From positions 1 to 64,000 of the forward strand of contig QCBL01000004.1 of NCBI GenBank assembly GCA_003281625.1: a DNA stretch of 64,000 nt, in the 5' to 3' direction. The notes beneath the pieces are model-generated. The model did no database searches. It worked only from the letters and a program-made list of their open reading frames with translations, and was not told the origin of the DNA. Positions 8,345-17,321 of the stretch are shown here, piece after piece. The DNA comes from Prochlorococcus sp. AG-347-I04. GTDB taxonomy: Bacteria > Cyanobacteriota > Cyanobacteriia > PCC-6307 > Cyanobiaceae. Position numbers and translations under genes: made by a program. Numbering within the stretch: the first letter of the stretch is position 1; each line of letters starts with the position of its first letter.

Positions 8345-8596
8345 ATGGAAAGTGAAAAATCTAACAAAATTAAGGTGGTTTTATTATCTAGTATCGCTGA
8401 AGATCTAGGATGGAGTGAAAAGTTCCTTACAATTGAAGGGTCTCAAATGAAGGTTTTTTCTATATGGAATTTAATTAATACTAATTTACCGCAAGATAAT
8501 ATTATCGTTTCTATTAATCAAGAAATTACAGATATGGATGCGATGATTAATCCTGATGATGAGGTGGCATTTATGCCAATGTTTACCGGTGGATAA
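8345..8596 (+). CDS. moaD: Molybdopterin synthase sulfur-carrier subunit
   Basis: The 83-aa ubiquitin-like product ends in the required Gly-Gly (MFTGG), which is adenylated and thiocarboxylated to donate sulfur to precursor Z. A VAFMPMFTGG terminus is diagnostic. Its stop overlaps the likely GTG start of moaE, which indicates translational coupling of the two synthase subunits. Confidence 0.9.
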   Translation: MESEKSNKIKVVLLSSIAEDLGWSEKFLTIEGSQMKVFSIWNLINTNLPQDNIIVSINQEITDMDAMINPDDEVAFMPMFTGG

Positions 8597-9041
8597 TTTA
8601 AGAATAAAATTTAAAATCCTGGAAGAGACTTTTAATCCTTATAAAGAATTTGAACTTTGGGAAAAGGTAAATAAAAATTCAGCAAACTCATTTTTTATTG
8701 GGAGAGTAAGGCCCTTTGATCAATTTGGAAATGATTTAAAGAAACTAGAAATTGTTCATTATAAAGGAATGACGGAAAATTATATTAAAAGATATTTAAT
8801 GAAAATTTCTGAAAAACAGGATAATTTATGTATTTTCCTCTTGCACAGGATAGGTTTCATATACCCTAACGAGCCTATTATTTTAATAGCAGTAAGTGCT
8901 AATCATAGAGGCATTGCAAATAAATATCTCCAAGAAATACTTGAATTTACAAAATACAAAGTTCCTTTTTGGAAAAAAGAATGGACTTTCAAAGGATCCT
9001 CATGGGTAAAAAAGAATACTGACTTAGACTTTGAATTATAA
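8589..9041 (+). CDS. moaE: Molybdopterin synthase catalytic subunit
   Basis: MoaE binds precursor Z and converts it to molybdopterin using MoaD-thiocarboxylate. Recognisable parts are FFIGRVRPFD, the LHRIGFIYPNEPIILIAVSANHR core and the catalytic segment KYKVPFWKKE with its essential lysines. The GTG at 8589 overlaps the moaD stop and gives the normal family N-terminus. A longer frame from 8556 would only add moaD-overlapping residues. The stop codon overlaps the end of convergent moeA by 6 bp. Confidence 0.9.
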   Translation: MDNLRIKFKILEETFNPYKEFELWEKVNKNSANSFFIGRVRPFDQFGNDLKKLEIVHYKGMTENYIKRYLMKISEKQDNLCIFLLHRIGFIYPNEPIILIAVSANHRGIANKYLQEILEFTKYKVPFWKKEWTFKGSSWVKKNTDLDFEL

Positions 9042-10298
9042 AAAATTATTTTTTAAAAGTTGTGCCCATAATAAATTTCCTTTTTGACAAAAATCAATTT
9101 CAGAAGGTATTTCTATTAATAAATCTGAATTAGATATTGAACTAATCTTTGATGAGGATTGTTCTTCAGAAATATCAGCAATTAATTCACCTTCTTCATT
9201 AACGATAAGTTTTCCTCTAAGCAATTCAGGTCTCCCTTTGCTTCTTTTCAAATCAGAATTCAGCTTAACCTTAATCCTAAGAGGGAATTCAATATTAGTA
9301 ATTCCTTCAAGTTTCTGAAGTGCGGGCCAAACAAGTTGGATAAAAGTAATAGCTGCTGAAACGGGATTCCCAGGTAATCCAAAATAAGGAATTTTTTTGT
9401 TTATCAATCCAAAAGCAAAGGGTTTTCCTGGCTTTAAAAATAGTTTCCAAAATTTAATCTCTCCTATCTCGTTAATAATATCTTTTAAAAAATCTTTTTT
9501 ACCCACTGATATCCCACCAACTGAAATAACCACATCATTAGATTCAGAAATATTTCTAAGAGAATTTTTAATATTTTGATAATTATCTTTTTCTATATGA
9601 ATTTCATTAATTTCAAATCCAAGATTTTTTGCAATTGATTTTATCAAAATACTATTACTTTCCCATATTTCTCCTTTCTTTCTTGCAGTTCCTGATTTGA
9701 TAAGTTCATCTCCAGTAATTAGTAAACCTAATTTAGAAATTTTGCTAACTTTTATAGTTTTTATCCCACAACTTGCTAATTTACTTAAAATCCCAGGTGT
9801 AATCTTTACCCCCTTCTTGATTAATATTTCACCTTTAAATACTTGATCATTTTTTTCTCTAATCCAAGAGTTATTAGATGATGTTTCTTTTTTAACAATA
9901 TACTCATTTCCGTTTAAAAATTCTAAAGAAACTTGTTCTTGAGGTATCACAAAAAAACAATTATCTGGCACAAATGCACCTGTGCTAATAGTTACAGCTT
10001 CACCTTTTTTAAGAAGATCATTAAATGGCTTTCCGGGAAAAGACTCTCCTACAATTTTCCATTTATTCCCTTTAGTTGATTCTCCTAACGCATATCCATC
10101 CATAACCGATGATCTATAACCTGGCATATCTTCCTCAGATAAGATTTCCTCCATAGAAACTTTTCCAAGTGCTTCGTCTAAATTGATCTCTTCCTTATGT
10201 AAAATTTCATTATTCACTATTAAAGTATCCATCTCTTCCAAGATTTTTTTAATAGCATCGTTTAAATAAAGACCCTGATAATTGATATCAATTCCCAT
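9036..10298 (-). CDS. moeA: Molybdopterin molybdenumtransferase
   Basis: MoeA inserts molybdate into adenylylated molybdopterin. Signatures are SVMDGYAL near residue 66, LLITGDEL near 190, a VVISVGGISVGKKDF loop near 253-267 and PYFGLPGNPVSA near 305-316. Length of 420 aa is normal. It lies 12 bp downstream of moaC on the same strand, so the two are probably cotranscribed. Confidence 0.95.
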   Translation of the reverse strand: MGIDINYQGLYLNDAIKKILEEMDTLIVNNEILHKEEINLDEALGKVSMEEILSEEDMPGYRSSVMDGYALGESTKGNKWKIVGESFPGKPFNDLLKKGEAVTISTGAFVPDNCFFVIPQEQVSLEFLNGNEYIVKKETSSNNSWIREKNDQVFKGEILIKKGVKITPGILSKLASCGIKTIKVSKISKLGLLITGDELIKSGTARKKGEIWESNSILIKSIAKNLGFEINEIHIEKDNYQNIKNSLRNISESNDVVISVGGISVGKKDFLKDIINEIGEIKFWKLFLKPGKPFAFGLINKKIPYFGLPGNPVSAAITFIQLVWPALQKLEGITNIEFPLRIKVKLNSDLKRSKGRPELLRGKLIVNEEGELIADISEEQSSSKISSISNSDLLIEIPSEIDFCQKGNLLWAQLLKNNFL

Positions 10299-10310
10299 TA
10301 TTGTGAGTAC

Positions 10311-10796
10311 TTAACTTCTTTTTAATATTCCTTTTTTACCACCTTTTTTTTCTAAAAGGCGAATATTATCAATAGTCATAAAAGGATCTAAAGCTTTGAG
10401 CATGTCATATAGAGTGAGAAGGCCAATTGAAACTGATGTAAGAGCCTCCATCTCAACACCTGTTTTAGAATGAGATTTGCAAAAAGCAATAATTTTAATT
10501 GCTTTCATTGATTCACAAATTTCAAAATTAATTGTGATTTTATTCAATGATAAATTATGACAGAGCGGAATAAGTTCTGAGGTTTTTTTTGCACCATTTA
10601 TTGCAGAAAATCTAGCCGCTGCAAAAATATCACCTTTTTTAATTTTTTGATTTTTTATTTTTTCTAATATTTCTTTGTTTAAATTAATATATCCTTCTGC
10701 TAAAGCCTCTCTTTTAGTTTCTACTTTATCTGAAATATCAACTATGTTCATTTCTCCCCTTTCATTAATATGAGTTAAAGATTTATCCATTTTCAT
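10311..10796 (-). CDS. moaC: Cyclic pyranopterin monophosphate synthase
   Basis: MoaC works with MoaA to convert GTP to precursor Z. Visible family blocks are THINERGEMNIVDIS near the start, AARFSAINGAKKTSELIPLCHNL near residues 61-83 and KTGVEMEALTSVSIGLLTLYDM near 110-131, with the catalytic Lys and the dimer-interface residues. It is first in a moaC-moeA minus-strand pair and diverges from the gene at 10898. Confidence 0.95.
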   Translation of the reverse strand: MKMDKSLTHINERGEMNIVDISDKVETKREALAEGYINLNKEILEKIKNQKIKKGDIFAAARFSAINGAKKTSELIPLCHNLSLNKITINFEICESMKAIKIIAFCKSHSKTGVEMEALTSVSIGLLTLYDMLKALDPFMTIDNIRLLEKKGGKKGILKRS

Positions 10797-10897
10797 TTAG
10801 CAATTTATTCAATAATACAAAAAATAAAATTTTTAATAAAGCTAATATCAATTTTTTATACTTAGCATTAATTTATAAATAAAATATCAATTTAATT

Positions 10898-11359
10898 TTG
10901 GTTAACAGTCAATCAAATCATTATTTTAATTTCGAGGATGATTTTATTAAAGACTTAAGATGCATTCCTTTATGTGTAAGAAGGAAACTTGATTTAATTG
11001 GAATAAAATTAAAACTTACTCATTGGCAAGATTTTAATTTAATTGATAAAAATAAGATAGTAGATTGGCCAGATTCAAAAAACGATCTCATTGATTTAAA
11101 AACTTTTTTAAAAGAAATTACATCTAATTCAAAATATGGAGAAGCAAAAGAAATAGAAATTTCAATTAATCAACCTTGGCAAAATAAAAGTAAAGTTCCT
11201 GACCAAGTTTTAAAATCGGCACTTGCAAGGGGAATTAATATTTCAGTTGAAAAATGGAGAAATTTAAACGAATTAGATAGATTTGCTTTTTGCAAATTAG
11301 TTAGACCAAGTCATGAACACAACAATTTGGATAGAGCATTTGATGAGATTCTGAAATAA
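10898..11359 (+). CDS. Nitrate-reductase-associated protein (Nitr_red_assoc family)
   Basis: The 153-aa product matches the small cyanobacterial family found beside nitrate reductase genes. It has the signature FEDDFIKDLRCIPLCVRRKL followed by LIGIKLKLTHWQDF. Its biochemical role is unknown. The predicted start is TTG. It is convergent with narB (9 bp between stops) and divergent from moaC, which ties it to molybdoenzyme maturation or activity. Confidence 0.85.
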   Translation: MVNSQSNHYFNFEDDFIKDLRCIPLCVRRKLDLIGIKLKLTHWQDFNLIDKNKIVDWPDSKNDLIDLKTFLKEITSNSKYGEAKEIEISINQPWQNKSKVPDQVLKSALARGINISVEKWRNLNELDRFAFCKLVRPSHEHNNLDRAFDEILK

Positions 11360-11368
11360 GATTATTGC

Positions 11369-13480
11369 CTAGTTAGGAACAATTATTACTGAACATGCTT
11401 TTAATTCCGGTTGTTTTGATATCGGGCATGACTTTTCATGCATCAAAGAATTTACTTCACACATATTTTTTTGACTAAAACCCCAATGCATTGGTAAAAA
11501 AACTGTACCAACTTTAATTTTGTCAGTAATCTGAACTTTTGCTTGAACTTCCCCTCTTTTGGATTTAATTTTTACTATTTCATCATTTTTGATTTTTAAA
11601 GATAAAGCATCTTTAGAGTTAATTTCCAATAATGGTTCTGGATTCTTTTTTGTAAGTTTTTGAACTTTAGAAGTTCTTGTCATTGTATGCCATTGACTTA
11701 GATATCTTCCAATTGTCAAAATTAGTGGGTACTCATCTGAAGGGGGTTCAGCCAACCCTATAGGATCATCAATACAAAAATTTGCTTTGCCAGTCTCAGT
11801 TGGGAAAGAACCATCTTCATATAATCTTTTTGAAGATGTACTAGGTAAGCTGCCTTTAGGATAAGGCCATTGTTGAGGACCATGATTTTTTAATAATTGA
11901 TATGATAATCCGCTCATATCGCATAATCTTTTTGTAGTAGTTTTTAAAAATTCATCATAAACTTCCGATGAAGATTCATATTCAAATTGTTTGAAATAGC
12001 CTATCTTCTGTCCTAATTCAGCAAATATTTGCCAATCTGGTTTTGAATTTTTATTCGATTCTCTGAAAGATGGGCAAAGGGTTACTCTTCTTTCTGAATT
12101 TGTCATAACACCATCTTTTTCGCTCCATTGAGCTGCGGGCAATACTAGATGAGCATATTTAATTGATTCACTTTGTTCATAAGATTCGTTGAGGATAATT
12201 AAAGGACATTTTAAAAGTGCTTTTTTTACAAAGTTTAAATTAGGCATGCTAACCAAAGGGTTCGTAGCTGCAATCCACCAAATTTTCACAGATCCTTTTT
12301 TTATAGCTTCTATTTGTTCAAATGCAGATAGACCCTGTTTTGCAGATATCTTTCCCTCAGAGAACCCCCATATTTTTTCAATTTCATTCCTATCTATTTT
12401 ATTTTTTACAAACCTATATCCTGGAAGAAGGTGCGATAGTCCTCCTGCTTCTCTCCCACCCATAGCGTTTGGTTGGCCAGTTAAGGAAAAAGGACCAGAA
12501 CCTTCTTTGCCTATTTGGCCGGTCATTAAATGAAGATTTATTAGCCCATTTACTGCTGCTGTACCCTCTTGCCTTTGATTTAAACCCATTGACCAAAGAC
12601 TTAGAACATTTTTGCTTTCTCCCCATAATTTTGCAATATTAATAATTGTTTTCTCGGATATATTGCAAATTTCACTTATTTTTTTTAAATCCCATTTTTG
12701 TATATGTTTTACAAAATCAAAATAGCTTTCGGTCGACTTATCAATGAAATTTTGATCAGTTAATTGATTCTTATAAAGATAATTCGCAATCCCAATAAAT
12801 AAAAATAGATCTGTTCCAGAAGAAATTTGTAAGTAAAAATCTGCTATGGATGAAGTTTCAGTTTCTCTTGGATCAATTACTATTACTTTTAAATTATCAT
12901 TTACATTTCTTTTACGTTTTTTAATTCGATCAAAAAGAACGGGATGACATTCTGCAGTATTTGTCCCTATTAATAAAATTAAAGAGCAATGATCAATATC
13001 TTCATAACAACATGGTGGGCCATCAGAGCCAAAACTTCTGTTATAACCAGCCACTGCTGAGCTCATACATAGTCTTGAATTAGCATCAAAATTATTTGTG
13101 CCTATTGCTCCCTTGAGAAGCTTTTGGGCTACGTAATAATCTTCAGTATGAAATTGACCTGAACCATACATAGCGATTGAATCAGGTCCGTAATTTTTTA
13201 TAGATCTCAAAATGTTCTCTTTCAGAATTTCGTAGGATTCATCCCAGGAAATTTCTTTAAATTCTTCATTTAAATTTTCCCTATAAAGAGGTTCTCTTAA
13301 TCTCCCGTCTTTTAAAGTCTCACATACTGTTGCTCCTTTTACGCACAATTTACCTTGAGTTGAAGGACTATCCCTATCTCCACTTACTAACCATTTATCA
13401 TCAGAAACCGAACTTTTAGGCTTCATTTTTAAACCACAGCCAACACCGCAATATGGGCATTGACTTTTAGTAAAATTCAT
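11369..13480 (-). CDS. narB: Assimilatory ferredoxin-nitrate reductase
   Basis: NarB reduces nitrate to nitrite on a Mo-bis-MGD cofactor with electrons from reduced ferredoxin. The [4Fe-4S] ligands C8, C11, C15 and C46 lie in CPYCGVGCG and GKLCVKG. Molybdopterin-oxidoreductase blocks include LIGTNTAECHPVLFDR and TGQPNAMGGREAGGLSHLLPGYR. The C-terminal dinucleotide-binding domain contains LTIGRYLSQWHTMTRTSK. Length of 703 aa is normal. It is 35 bp downstream of nrtP on the same strand and presumably shares its NtcA-driven promoter. Confidence 0.97.
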   Translation of the reverse strand: MNFTKSQCPYCGVGCGLKMKPKSSVSDDKWLVSGDRDSPSTQGKLCVKGATVCETLKDGRLREPLYRENLNEEFKEISWDESYEILKENILRSIKNYGPDSIAMYGSGQFHTEDYYVAQKLLKGAIGTNNFDANSRLCMSSAVAGYNRSFGSDGPPCCYEDIDHCSLILLIGTNTAECHPVLFDRIKKRKRNVNDNLKVIVIDPRETETSSIADFYLQISSGTDLFLFIGIANYLYKNQLTDQNFIDKSTESYFDFVKHIQKWDLKKISEICNISEKTIINIAKLWGESKNVLSLWSMGLNQRQEGTAAVNGLINLHLMTGQIGKEGSGPFSLTGQPNAMGGREAGGLSHLLPGYRFVKNKIDRNEIEKIWGFSEGKISAKQGLSAFEQIEAIKKGSVKIWWIAATNPLVSMPNLNFVKKALLKCPLIILNESYEQSESIKYAHLVLPAAQWSEKDGVMTNSERRVTLCPSFRESNKNSKPDWQIFAELGQKIGYFKQFEYESSSEVYDEFLKTTTKRLCDMSGLSYQLLKNHGPQQWPYPKGSLPSTSSKRLYEDGSFPTETGKANFCIDDPIGLAEPPSDEYPLILTIGRYLSQWHTMTRTSKVQKLTKKNPEPLLEINSKDALSLKIKNDEIVKIKSKRGEVQAKVQITDKIKVGTVFLPMHWGFSQKNMCEVNSLMHEKSCPISKQPELKACSVIIVPN

Positions 13481-13515
13481 AAAATTTCTTTTATAAATAT
13501 CTAAATATTTATTCG

Positions 13516-15069
13516 TTAAACATAATTTTCAGCTTTTTCGCCTTCATAAGCATCCGCGAATGATCCTTGAGGTTCCTTTAAAAAGAAATAACAGAAGAAT
13601 CCAACTATTAATCCTGCTATACCTAAAACTTGGAAGAAGGCACTATTTGAAGCAGCAATTATTTCTGGAGAAGGATCTTTACCTCCACCCATCCATAAAG
13701 GTAAAAGGCTATAAATATTTAAATAAGTTACCGCACCAACATTTCCATAAGCCCCAACCAATCCAGCTATTTGTCCTGTTACTCTTTTTTTAACTAAGGG
13801 TACTAAAGCAAAAGTTGAACCTTCACCAGATTGTACAAAAAATGAACAAAGCATCGTTAAAAATACAGCCATAAGAATTCCTGCTGATCCTGTAAAAGTT
13901 CCAGGTTTTATTAAAGACATTAATAGATATCCAAAACCTAATCCCATAGTTAGGAATCCCATTGTATTTTTTCTATTGCCTGTTCTGTCAGATATCAATC
14001 CTCCGGCAGGTCTAGCTATTAAATTCACAAATGCATAACATGATGCAAGAATTCCGGCTACAGCTTTAGGTAAATCAAATGTAAATTCAAAGAAACTAGG
14101 AAGCATTGAAACTACTGCCAATTCTGATCCAAAATTTACGATATAAGTTAATTCCAAGATTGCTACTTGTTTGAATTCATATCTATCTTCTTTAGGGTAA
14201 ATTTTAGTTCCATTTAATAATTCAATATTAGTTCTTATAATTCCCCAAGTTTGGAAAATAAACCAAGCTAAAACTGCGATTAAAGCTATTGGATAAGTAG
14301 ATGAAGTAAGGAAACCTACTTTTTGAAGTCTCCAACATAGGACTGAAAGAATTGCTGCGAATGGGACATTCATTCCAATTAAACCCCAGAAATCTCTTAT
14401 ACTCGTTACTTCTAAACCAGCTGTTTTTGCAGGCCTTTGATAAGGTTTTCCTGGAGGAGTATCAGTCACACTAAAGAAATAAATAATTCCATAGACGAAA
14501 GAAATAATTCCTGTAAGAGCAATAGCTCCCCTCCAATTAAGTACAGCTCCAGTAGGCAACTCAAACCCTCCTGAAAAAGACAAGAATCCAGCTACGGCAA
14601 CAAGAGAAAGAGCAGAAAAAGCAGATCCAAAATTTCCCCATCCTCCATATATTCCCTCAGCCAAACCAATTTCTTTGGGAGGGAACCACTCAGAGACCAT
14701 TCTTATTCCGATAACAAAACCTGCTCCTACTATTGATAAAAGCAATCTCGCAATAACAAGTTGATTGAAGTCTTGAGCACTAGCAAATAATAAACATGGC
14801 ACGACAGAAAATATCAAAATTGTTGAGTAAGTTTTTCTTGGACCAAATTTATCCAATAACATTCCAATCAAAACTCTTGCAGGGATAGTCAAAGCAACAT
14901 TACATATTGCTACTGTTCTAATTTGAGCAACAGATAAACCTAAATCGGCTTTAACAGTAGTTGCAAGAGGTGCGAGGTTAAACCAAACAACAAAAGTAAG
15001 GAAAAAGGCAAACCAGGTGAGGTGAAGAGTTCTATATCTGCCATTTAAAGACCAAACGTCACTTAACAT
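13516..15069 (-). CDS. nrtP: Nitrate/nitrite permease, MFS family
   Basis: This 517-aa major-facilitator transporter (NrtP, also called NapA in marine cyanobacteria) imports nitrate and nitrite across the inner membrane. About 12 hydrophobic segments are present. NNP-family sequences include a first helix WFAFFLTFVVWFNLAPL, the loop RVLIGMLLDKFGPRKTYS, and the nitrate signature GWGNFGSAF and later GAYGNVGAV. It leads the nrtP-narB pair. A perfect NtcA motif and a -10 element at class II spacing lie upstream. Confidence 0.95.
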   Translation of the reverse strand: MLSDVWSLNGRYRTLHLTWFAFFLTFVVWFNLAPLATTVKADLGLSVAQIRTVAICNVALTIPARVLIGMLLDKFGPRKTYSTILIFSVVPCLLFASAQDFNQLVIARLLLSIVGAGFVIGIRMVSEWFPPKEIGLAEGIYGGWGNFGSAFSALSLVAVAGFLSFSGGFELPTGAVLNWRGAIALTGIISFVYGIIYFFSVTDTPPGKPYQRPAKTAGLEVTSIRDFWGLIGMNVPFAAILSVLCWRLQKVGFLTSSTYPIALIAVLAWFIFQTWGIIRTNIELLNGTKIYPKEDRYEFKQVAILELTYIVNFGSELAVVSMLPSFFEFTFDLPKAVAGILASCYAFVNLIARPAGGLISDRTGNRKNTMGFLTMGLGFGYLLMSLIKPGTFTGSAGILMAVFLTMLCSFFVQSGEGSTFALVPLVKKRVTGQIAGLVGAYGNVGAVTYLNIYSLLPLWMGGGKDPSPEIIAASNSAFFQVLGIAGLIVGFFCYFFLKEPQGSFADAYEGEKAENYV

Positions 15070-15097
15070 GAAAATTTTTCGAGATTATTTTTTAAGC

Positions 15098-15140
15098 AAT
15101 TTATATTTCTGTATATGCATTCATTTGTATTATTTAATAC
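15098..15140 (-). promoter_or_regulatory. NtcA-activated promoter of nrtP-narB
   Basis: GTATTATTTAATAC at 15127-15140 is a perfect GTA-N8-TAC motif. On the minus strand, 23 nt further along, TAAATT (15103 down to 15098) matches the TA-N3-T -10 element. This is the class II NtcA architecture. Transcription would start near 15091, leaving a leader of about 22 nt before the nrtP ATG. Confidence 0.75.
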
Positions 15141-15240
15141 GAAATCTAGTTTTTAAGAAATGCAACATTTTTAAAAGGCTAGAATTAATAGCCAGCACTA
15201 GTAAAATCAAAATTGAGGAAAATTAGTAATCTGATTATTG

Positions 15241-15268
15241 GTATTATCCGATACACGAAGTACTCGTG
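15241..15268 (+). promoter_or_regulatory. Second NtcA motif plus hairpin before mobA
   Basis: GTATTATCCGATAC at 15241-15254 is another perfect GTA-N8-TAC. It overlaps by one base a perfect inverted repeat, CACGA-AGTAC-TCGTG (15254-15268). The mobA ATG is at 15288. A canonical 22-nt spacing would place the -10 at about 15277 and the start site at or just inside the ATG. That geometry suggests a leaderless mRNA, a different start, or a non-class-II mode. Confidence 0.55.
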
Positions 15269-15287
15269 GAAAAATATTGCCTAAGTT

Positions 15288-15893
15288 ATGGAAATAAAAC
15301 TTAAAAAATTTAAAGCATTCATTTTGGCCGGCGGCAAGAGTTCAAGGATGGGATCTGATAAAGCACTAATTAAACATCATGAAGGAGGAAATTGGCTGAC
15401 TCACAAAATAAAAATATTAAATAACCTTAATTTAGAGACTTATGTAATAACAAACTATGCTTCTCATTTTAAGGAAGTTGATAAAAGGATTAATGTTGAG
15501 TTTATTTTAGATGCCCAACCCTTTGATGGACCATTAACTTGTATAGAACAAATTTTTTCATCTTTTAAAAAAACTACTAAAAATATCCTAATTGTCCCAG
15601 TCGATATGCCTAATTTGAATACAAAATTAATTTATTCACTTTTTAAATCATGGGAAGAAAATCAAAATTTTGCGTTAATATCCCACGATGGAATTTTTGC
15701 ACAACCATTATTTGGAATTTATCCCATCAATGAAGAAAACCATTTTAAATTAAAAAAAAAGTTATCCTCTAGGAAAAAAAATTTTCTAGGATGGGTTGAT
15801 CAAATTCCCCATGAATATTTCTATGCAAAAAATGGAGATTTAATTAATATAAATTCCAAGAGAGATTTCTTAAATATGAATAATGGGATTTAA
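15288..15893 (+). CDS. mobA: Molybdenum cofactor guanylyltransferase
   Basis: MobA links GMP to Mo-molybdopterin to make the MGD cofactor used by NarB. The nucleotide-binding signature FILAGGKSSRMGSDKALI sits at residues 11-28, and the VPVDMPNL metal-binding motif follows near 104. Length 201 aa is normal. Its 3' end overlaps moaA by 11 bp, indicating coupled translation. Confidence 0.93.
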   Translation: MEIKLKKFKAFILAGGKSSRMGSDKALIKHHEGGNWLTHKIKILNNLNLETYVITNYASHFKEVDKRINVEFILDAQPFDGPLTCIEQIFSSFKKTTKNILIVPVDMPNLNTKLIYSLFKSWEENQNFALISHDGIFAQPLFGIYPINEENHFKLKKKLSSRKKNFLGWVDQIPHEYFYAKNGDLININSKRDFLNMNNGI

Positions 15894-16944
15894 GCAATTG
15901 GAGGATAATAGAAAAAGAAAGTTAAAAGTTTTAAGGTTATCTCTTAAACAAAATTGCAATTTTTCGTGTATTTACTGTAAGCCTGAGAACTATAGTTTGG
16001 ATGTTCTAAATATTGAACAATTTAAAAAGTTAATTTTTGTCAGTTGTCGATTAGGGGTAAATTCTTTAAGAATCACTGGAGGAGAACCTTTATTGAGTTC
16101 TCAATTAGATGAACTTCTTTATGAAATTAAATCGCAAAGATTAGAAGAATCAAATCCAGTAGCTAATATACAGGATATTTCTCTAACCACAAATGGATAT
16201 TTGCTCTCTAAGAAAAAAGCTAATGAGCTTTTTAAAAATGGTTTAGACCGCATAACAGTAAGTTTAGATGCGATTAATCCTGATATTTTTTCAAACATGA
16301 TTGGAGAGGACAATAAAATTATTGGCAAAGAAAAATTATTTACTGTCCTTGAAGGAATAGATCATGCAATTAATGCTGGATTTAATCCAAAGGCGGGGAA
16401 ATTAAAAATAAATGCAGTTATAAAAAAAGAGATTAATGATAATCAAATTTTTGAATTAGTTGATTTTGCCAAAAAAAGGTCTATAGAAATTCGTTTCATT
16501 GAGTATATGGACGTAGGGATATCTAATAATTGGAAGCCATCAGATGTTTTTTTCTCTGAAAGAATTATTAGGCTATTAAAGAAGAAACATCGATTAACAG
16601 ACTACGGAAGAAAGGAGGGGAAAACTGCTAATAGATGGTACATGAGTGATTCAAATAGTTTTGTTAGTACAATCTCTTCAATAAGTAATCCTTTTTGTTC
16701 AGACTGTAATAGATTGAGGATAACTAGCGATGGTTATGCTTATACATGTCTTTTTTCTAATGAAGGTATAAATCTAAACCCATGGTTGACTCTACCAATT
16801 AATCTCCATGAATTGGAAAATAAAATTAAGAGCATTTGGGAAGCTAGAGAAGATAACTATAGTGAAGATCGATTTAAAGTATTAGAGAAAACAACTAACA
16901 AAAATCAAAAAATTCATCCATCAATGTCATATCTTGGGGGATAA
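15883..16944 (+). CDS. moaA: GTP 3',8-cyclase (radical SAM)
   Basis: MoaA catalyses the first step of molybdenum cofactor synthesis from GTP. The radical-SAM cluster motif CNFSCIYC supplies C25, C29 and C32. The second, GTP-binding cluster is supplied by C272, C275 (CSDCNRLR) and C289. The C-terminus ends in Gly-Gly (SYLGG), which is essential in the family. Overlap with mobA defines a mobA-moaA operon at the far end of the nitrate block. Confidence 0.97.
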   Translation: MGFKQLEDNRKRKLKVLRLSLKQNCNFSCIYCKPENYSLDVLNIEQFKKLIFVSCRLGVNSLRITGGEPLLSSQLDELLYEIKSQRLEESNPVANIQDISLTTNGYLLSKKKANELFKNGLDRITVSLDAINPDIFSNMIGEDNKIIGKEKLFTVLEGIDHAINAGFNPKAGKLKINAVIKKEINDNQIFELVDFAKKRSIEIRFIEYMDVGISNNWKPSDVFFSERIIRLLKKKHRLTDYGRKEGKTANRWYMSDSNSFVSTISSISNPFCSDCNRLRITSDGYAYTCLFSNEGINLNPWLTLPINLHELENKIKSIWEAREDNYSEDRFKVLEKTTNKNQKIHPSMSYLGG

Positions 16945-17019
16945 AAAATTATTTAGTATAAATAACAACATCATATATTTTTAATTCGAGGGAGATTAAA
17001 TTCAAATTTATATTCTTGG

Positions 17020-17160
17020 ATGCGTTTAGCAATCTTACTTGGTTTTATTTTTGGAGTAACTCACGGAACTGTTGTTTCCGAAAGTTATTCTGCAAACAAT
17101 TATGAAAATAATCAATTATTTTTTACTCAAAAAAATTCAAATATATTTTCTTCACTTTAG
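17020..17160 (+). CDS. 46-aa putative exported peptide
   Basis: The frame encodes MRLAILLGFIFGVTHGTVVSES followed by an Asn/Gln/Ser-rich polar tail. The start resembles a short signal peptide. No family recognised. It sits 75 bp after moaA on the same strand, with GAGGGAGA about 28 bases upstream. Confidence 0.4.
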   Translation: MRLAILLGFIFGVTHGTVVSESYSANNYENNQLFFTQKNSNIFSSL

Positions 17161-17227
17161 AATTTAATTTCTTTTTTTTTAATAAGTTTTTGTATTGCCA
17201 TTAACATCTTGTAAATTAAATTATACT

Positions 17228-17254
17228 TATAGTTAAAGTGTAGCGTAGACTACA
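17228..17254 (+). promoter_or_regulatory. Promoter with NtcA motif overlapping the start site
   Basis: A TATAGT -10 element at 17228-17233 predicts a start near 17240. TGTAGCGTAGACTACA at 17239-17254 contains a perfect GTA-N8-TAC and is also a 5-bp inverted repeat. A site overlapping the start normally represses, as known for gif genes of other cyanobacteria. The repeat could instead act as an RNA hairpin at the 5' end of the transcript. Confidence 0.5.
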
Positions 17255-17256
17255 TA

Positions 17257-17310
17257 AACGTTCATCTCGTTCTACGAGCCGCATTAAGATTGAAGCCAAG
17301 GAACGGGGAC
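17257..17310 (+). promoter_or_regulatory. Candidate glutamine-riboswitch-like leader (glnA/Downstream-peptide type)
   Basis: A closing stem CGTTC (17259-17263) with GAACG (17301-17305) encloses a hairpin CTCGT-TCT-ACGAG (17266-17278). The flanks CGTTCATC and AAGGAACG match the conserved 5' and 3' blocks of the cyanobacterial glnA/Downstream-peptide glutamine aptamers, which characteristically precede small-protein genes. The middle block (GCCGCATTAAG) matches only loosely. TGAAG at 17291-17295 can alternatively pair with CTTCA at 17310-17314, which offers a switching helix near the start codon at 17322. Confidence 0.5.
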
Positions 17311-17321
17311 TTCAGTCAAAA

